6,761 nucleotides of DNA from Candidatus Iainarchaeum sp. (GTDB taxonomy: Archaea > B1Sed10-29), in contig PWFL01000048.1 of the NCBI GenBank assembly GCA_003553825.1, forward strand, positions 1 through 6,761, read 5' to 3'. The notes under the pieces are model-generated. The model saw only the letters and a program-made list of their open reading frames with translations, was not told the DNA's origin and did no database searches. Every line of letters starts with the position of its first letter. Position 1 is the stretch's first letter. Position numbers and translations under genes: made by a program. Of the stretch, positions 4,988 through 6,761 are shown piece after piece.

Positions 4988-6706
4988 ATGCCTAATGAAG
5001 TTGAAGATCTTAAAAAAACTCAGGAGAAATTAAAATCCCATCTAGAAGAACTTGAAGAAGAAGAAAAGGAGATGAAACAACAAAGAAAGGAAGAAGAAAA
5101 GGAACTGAGAAACCTTATCAAAAACAACCTTGAAAAAAACAGGGAAATAAGCGATAAACTCGAAAGACTAACAAGCATCATAGAAGAAGCAGCGGAAGAA
5201 ACCGAAGAGGAAAAACCCGATAAACTCATAAAAACAATAGCCGAATCACAATCAAAACTCCTTAACCAAATCCAACAACTAAAAGAAAAAGGAACAGACA
5301 CCACTGGCCAAGACGTAAAGGAAAAAATAGATGAATTAAACCAAGCTTTACACGAACTACCCGAACAGGAAAAGATCAAGTCATTCGAAAAAGAAGTGGA
5401 TTCACTTGAAGAAAAAATCAGGAACATATCCGAAGAAATCGAGGAGATAGGGGAGCCCGAGACCCACGAACCACGACTTGACACGATCCAAAAAGACGTG
5501 GAATCACTTCAAGAACAACTAAAACAACTACCAAACGAACTAATGGAAAAACAAGGAACACCAGAAGGAATGGATAGCAGAGGAAAAGAACTAATCGAGC
5601 AGATCCAGGACCTAAAATCAAGACTACAAGATACTGAAGAAGGAAAGGAAAAACAGCTCGAGGAAAAAATAGAGAGCTTAACCGAACAGATCAAGAAAAC
5701 AAGAGAGCAGGAAGAAGAAAGAAGAAAAAGAGCACAGCAAGAAATGGACGAAGTCCTAGAATCACTGGAAAAAGTGAAAAAGGAACTAACAGAAGTGGAA
5801 AAACCCGAATCAAGCACCCAAATAGAGGAATCAATAGACAAACTCTACGACAAGGTGGATCAAATAGACAGACAGCTCGACAAGGTGGAAGAAGCAAGCG
5901 GAGAACAAACAAGGCAATACTTCCAGGCAATGGGGAAAGACCTATCAAACATTGAACAATTACTAGAAAACCTTAGCCAAGAGATCACCGGAGAACACAT
6001 ACCGGAAGAAGAAATAGAGAAAACCAAAAAAGAAATAGAAGAAGTTAAAGGAGCAGTAAAAGAAGCAAAGAAAGAACAACCATCAAAAGAAGAAACAGAT
6101 CAATTAAAAGATAAATTAGCCAAGCTAAAACCATCAAAATCAAAGAAAATAAAAAAAGGCAAAAAACAAAAACTCGAAAAAACCCAGGAAAAAGTTAAAA
6201 AGATAAAAGAAAAAGCGGAAGAAGCCGAAGAACCGGAAGAAACAGAGGATGGGAAAACCTGTCCAATATGCGACAAGGAATTCGACTCTGAAAAAGGAAT
6301 GAAGATACACAAATCACAGGTACATGGAGAAGGAACCACTGAAAAAGTCAAGAAGATAGATGAAAAACTGAACGAAGTGACCTCGAAGATGAAGGAAAAA
6401 GAAGAAGAGCACGAAGAAACACGAGAAAAAGCCAAAGAAATGAAAGAACACACCGAAAAAATAAAGAAAAGAAGAAAAGAAAGAGAAAAGATATACCTGG
6501 ACACGATGAAGCCAGGCACAGAGAAGAAAATAAAAACACTATCAATTAACCTACAGATACCTGAAAAAAGACTTATAAAATACCTAAAAGAAAAGACAAA
6601 AGACAAAGAAAATGTAAAAATAAAGGGAACAGGTATGCTAGGAAAACTCACAAGAAAAGACAAGAAACTAATAAAGAAAAAACCGGAAGAAGACGGGAAA
6701 GAATAG
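4988..6706 (+). CDS. Long coiled-coil protein with one C2H2 zinc finger and basic C-terminal region (572 aa)
   Basis: I do not recognise a named family. Residues 1 to about 375 are Glu/Lys/Gln-rich with Leu, Ile and Val at heptad-like spacing and short breaks (for example GTDTTG near 102-107, GEPETHEP near 155-162, and KQGTPEGMDS near 188-197), so several coiled-coil blocks joined by hinges. A strongly basic stretch PSKSKKIKKGKKQK follows (from about 382). Then comes a textbook C2H2 finger: Cys425, Cys428, Phe432, Met438, His441 and His446 (bases 6260-6325; C-x2-C-x12-H-x4-H). Another charged helix block runs from about 450 to 505. The last 65 residues (SINLQIPEKRLIKYLKEK then GTGMLGKLTRKDKKLIKKK) look like a small basic folded domain. 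There is no signal peptide, membrane helix, Walker motif or sorting tail, so it is cytoplasmic and not an SMC ATPase. A nucleic-acid-binding scaffold is my inference. The stop is TAG directly followed by TAA in frame (6704-6709). Confidence 0.88.
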   Translation: MPNEVEDLKKTQEKLKSHLEELEEEEKEMKQQRKEEEKELRNLIKNNLEKNREISDKLERLTSIIEEAAEETEEEKPDKLIKTIAESQSKLLNQIQQLKEKGTDTTGQDVKEKIDELNQALHELPEQEKIKSFEKEVDSLEEKIRNISEEIEEIGEPETHEPRLDTIQKDVESLQEQLKQLPNELMEKQGTPEGMDSRGKELIEQIQDLKSRLQDTEEGKEKQLEEKIESLTEQIKKTREQEEERRKRAQQEMDEVLESLEKVKKELTEVEKPESSTQIEESIDKLYDKVDQIDRQLDKVEEASGEQTRQYFQAMGKDLSNIEQLLENLSQEITGEHIPEEEIEKTKKEIEEVKGAVKEAKKEQPSKEETDQLKDKLAKLKPSKSKKIKKGKKQKLEKTQEKVKKIKEKAEEAEEPEETEDGKTCPICDKEFDSEKGMKIHKSQVHGEGTTEKVKKIDEKLNEVTSKMKEKEEEHEETREKAKEMKEHTEKIKKRRKEREKIYLDTMKPGTEKKIKTLSINLQIPEKRLIKYLKEKTKDKENVKIKGTGMLGKLTRKDKKLIKKKPEEDGKE

Positions 6707-6761
6707 TAAGGACAAGATAATAACTCCAAAACAGAAGATTGATAAAAACAATAACAAAAAG

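Noticed and set aside
4988..6706. Coiled-coil protein as SMC/Rad50 ATPase or archaeosortase substrate
   Set aside because: It has no Walker A or B motif, and its C-terminus is charged with no hydrophobic helix, so neither role fits.
6100..6729. Long - strand frames opposite the coiled-coil gene
   Set aside because: They are Ser/Phe-rich mirror frames of Glu/Lys codons, with no start signals or domains.
6707..6761. A gene start or terminator after the coiled-coil gene
   Set aside because: The stretch is A-rich with several stops and no ribosome site, T tract or TATA box that I could support.

Overview
The window reads as archaeal chromosome, most likely from a small-genome lineage such as DPANN. 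The signs are a tRNA intron with a bulge-helix-bulge (BHB) splice site, Shine-Dalgarno sites of the GGTGA(T) type, TTTATATAAA-like TATA boxes about 26 nt ahead of predicted transcript starts, an archaeosortase-family membrane protein, and compact A-rich genes. Arginine is written almost entirely as AGA and isoleucine mostly as ATA in the + strand genes. I cannot name the phylum from sequence alone; Nanohaloarchaeota- or Aenigmarchaeota-like groups are only guesses.

Left part (1-2947, all + strand): the C-terminal 361 residues of arginyl-tRNA synthetase (argS), a 73-residue helical protein, an intron-containing tRNA-Arg(UCU), a dUTPase/dCTP-deaminase-fold protein, and an M29-type aminopeptidase homologue. 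Gaps are 7-28 nt, so this looks like one transcription unit with the tRNA in its middle. The synthetase thus sits beside one of its own substrates, the tRNA that reads the preferred AGA codon. The two downstream 'enzymes' keep family folds but appear to lack key active-site residues.

Middle part (2948-4863): a SAM-dependent methyltransferase on the - strand ends 16 nt from the aminopeptidase homologue (tail to tail). It is divergent from a zinc-ribbon plus probable winged-helix protein. That gene has a strong TATA box and a probably leaderless message, and is followed 36 nt later by a compact four-helix archaeosortase homologue with Cys, Arg and His in the expected places. The methyltransferase uses T/G-ending codons, unlike its A/C-ending neighbours.

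Right part (4864-6761): a 124-nt regulatory gap holds two identical TTTTTATAA boxes and a perfect 10-bp palindrome. It precedes a 572-residue, highly charged coiled-coil protein with one classical C2H2 zinc finger and a basic C-terminal region. The last 55 bases hold no gene that I can see.

The genes do not form one obvious pathway. The clearest functional link is argS with tRNA-Arg(UCU). The most unusual items are the intron's competing folds, the two apparently active-site-altered homologues, the compact archaeosortase with its soluble insert, and the zinc-finger coiled-coil protein.
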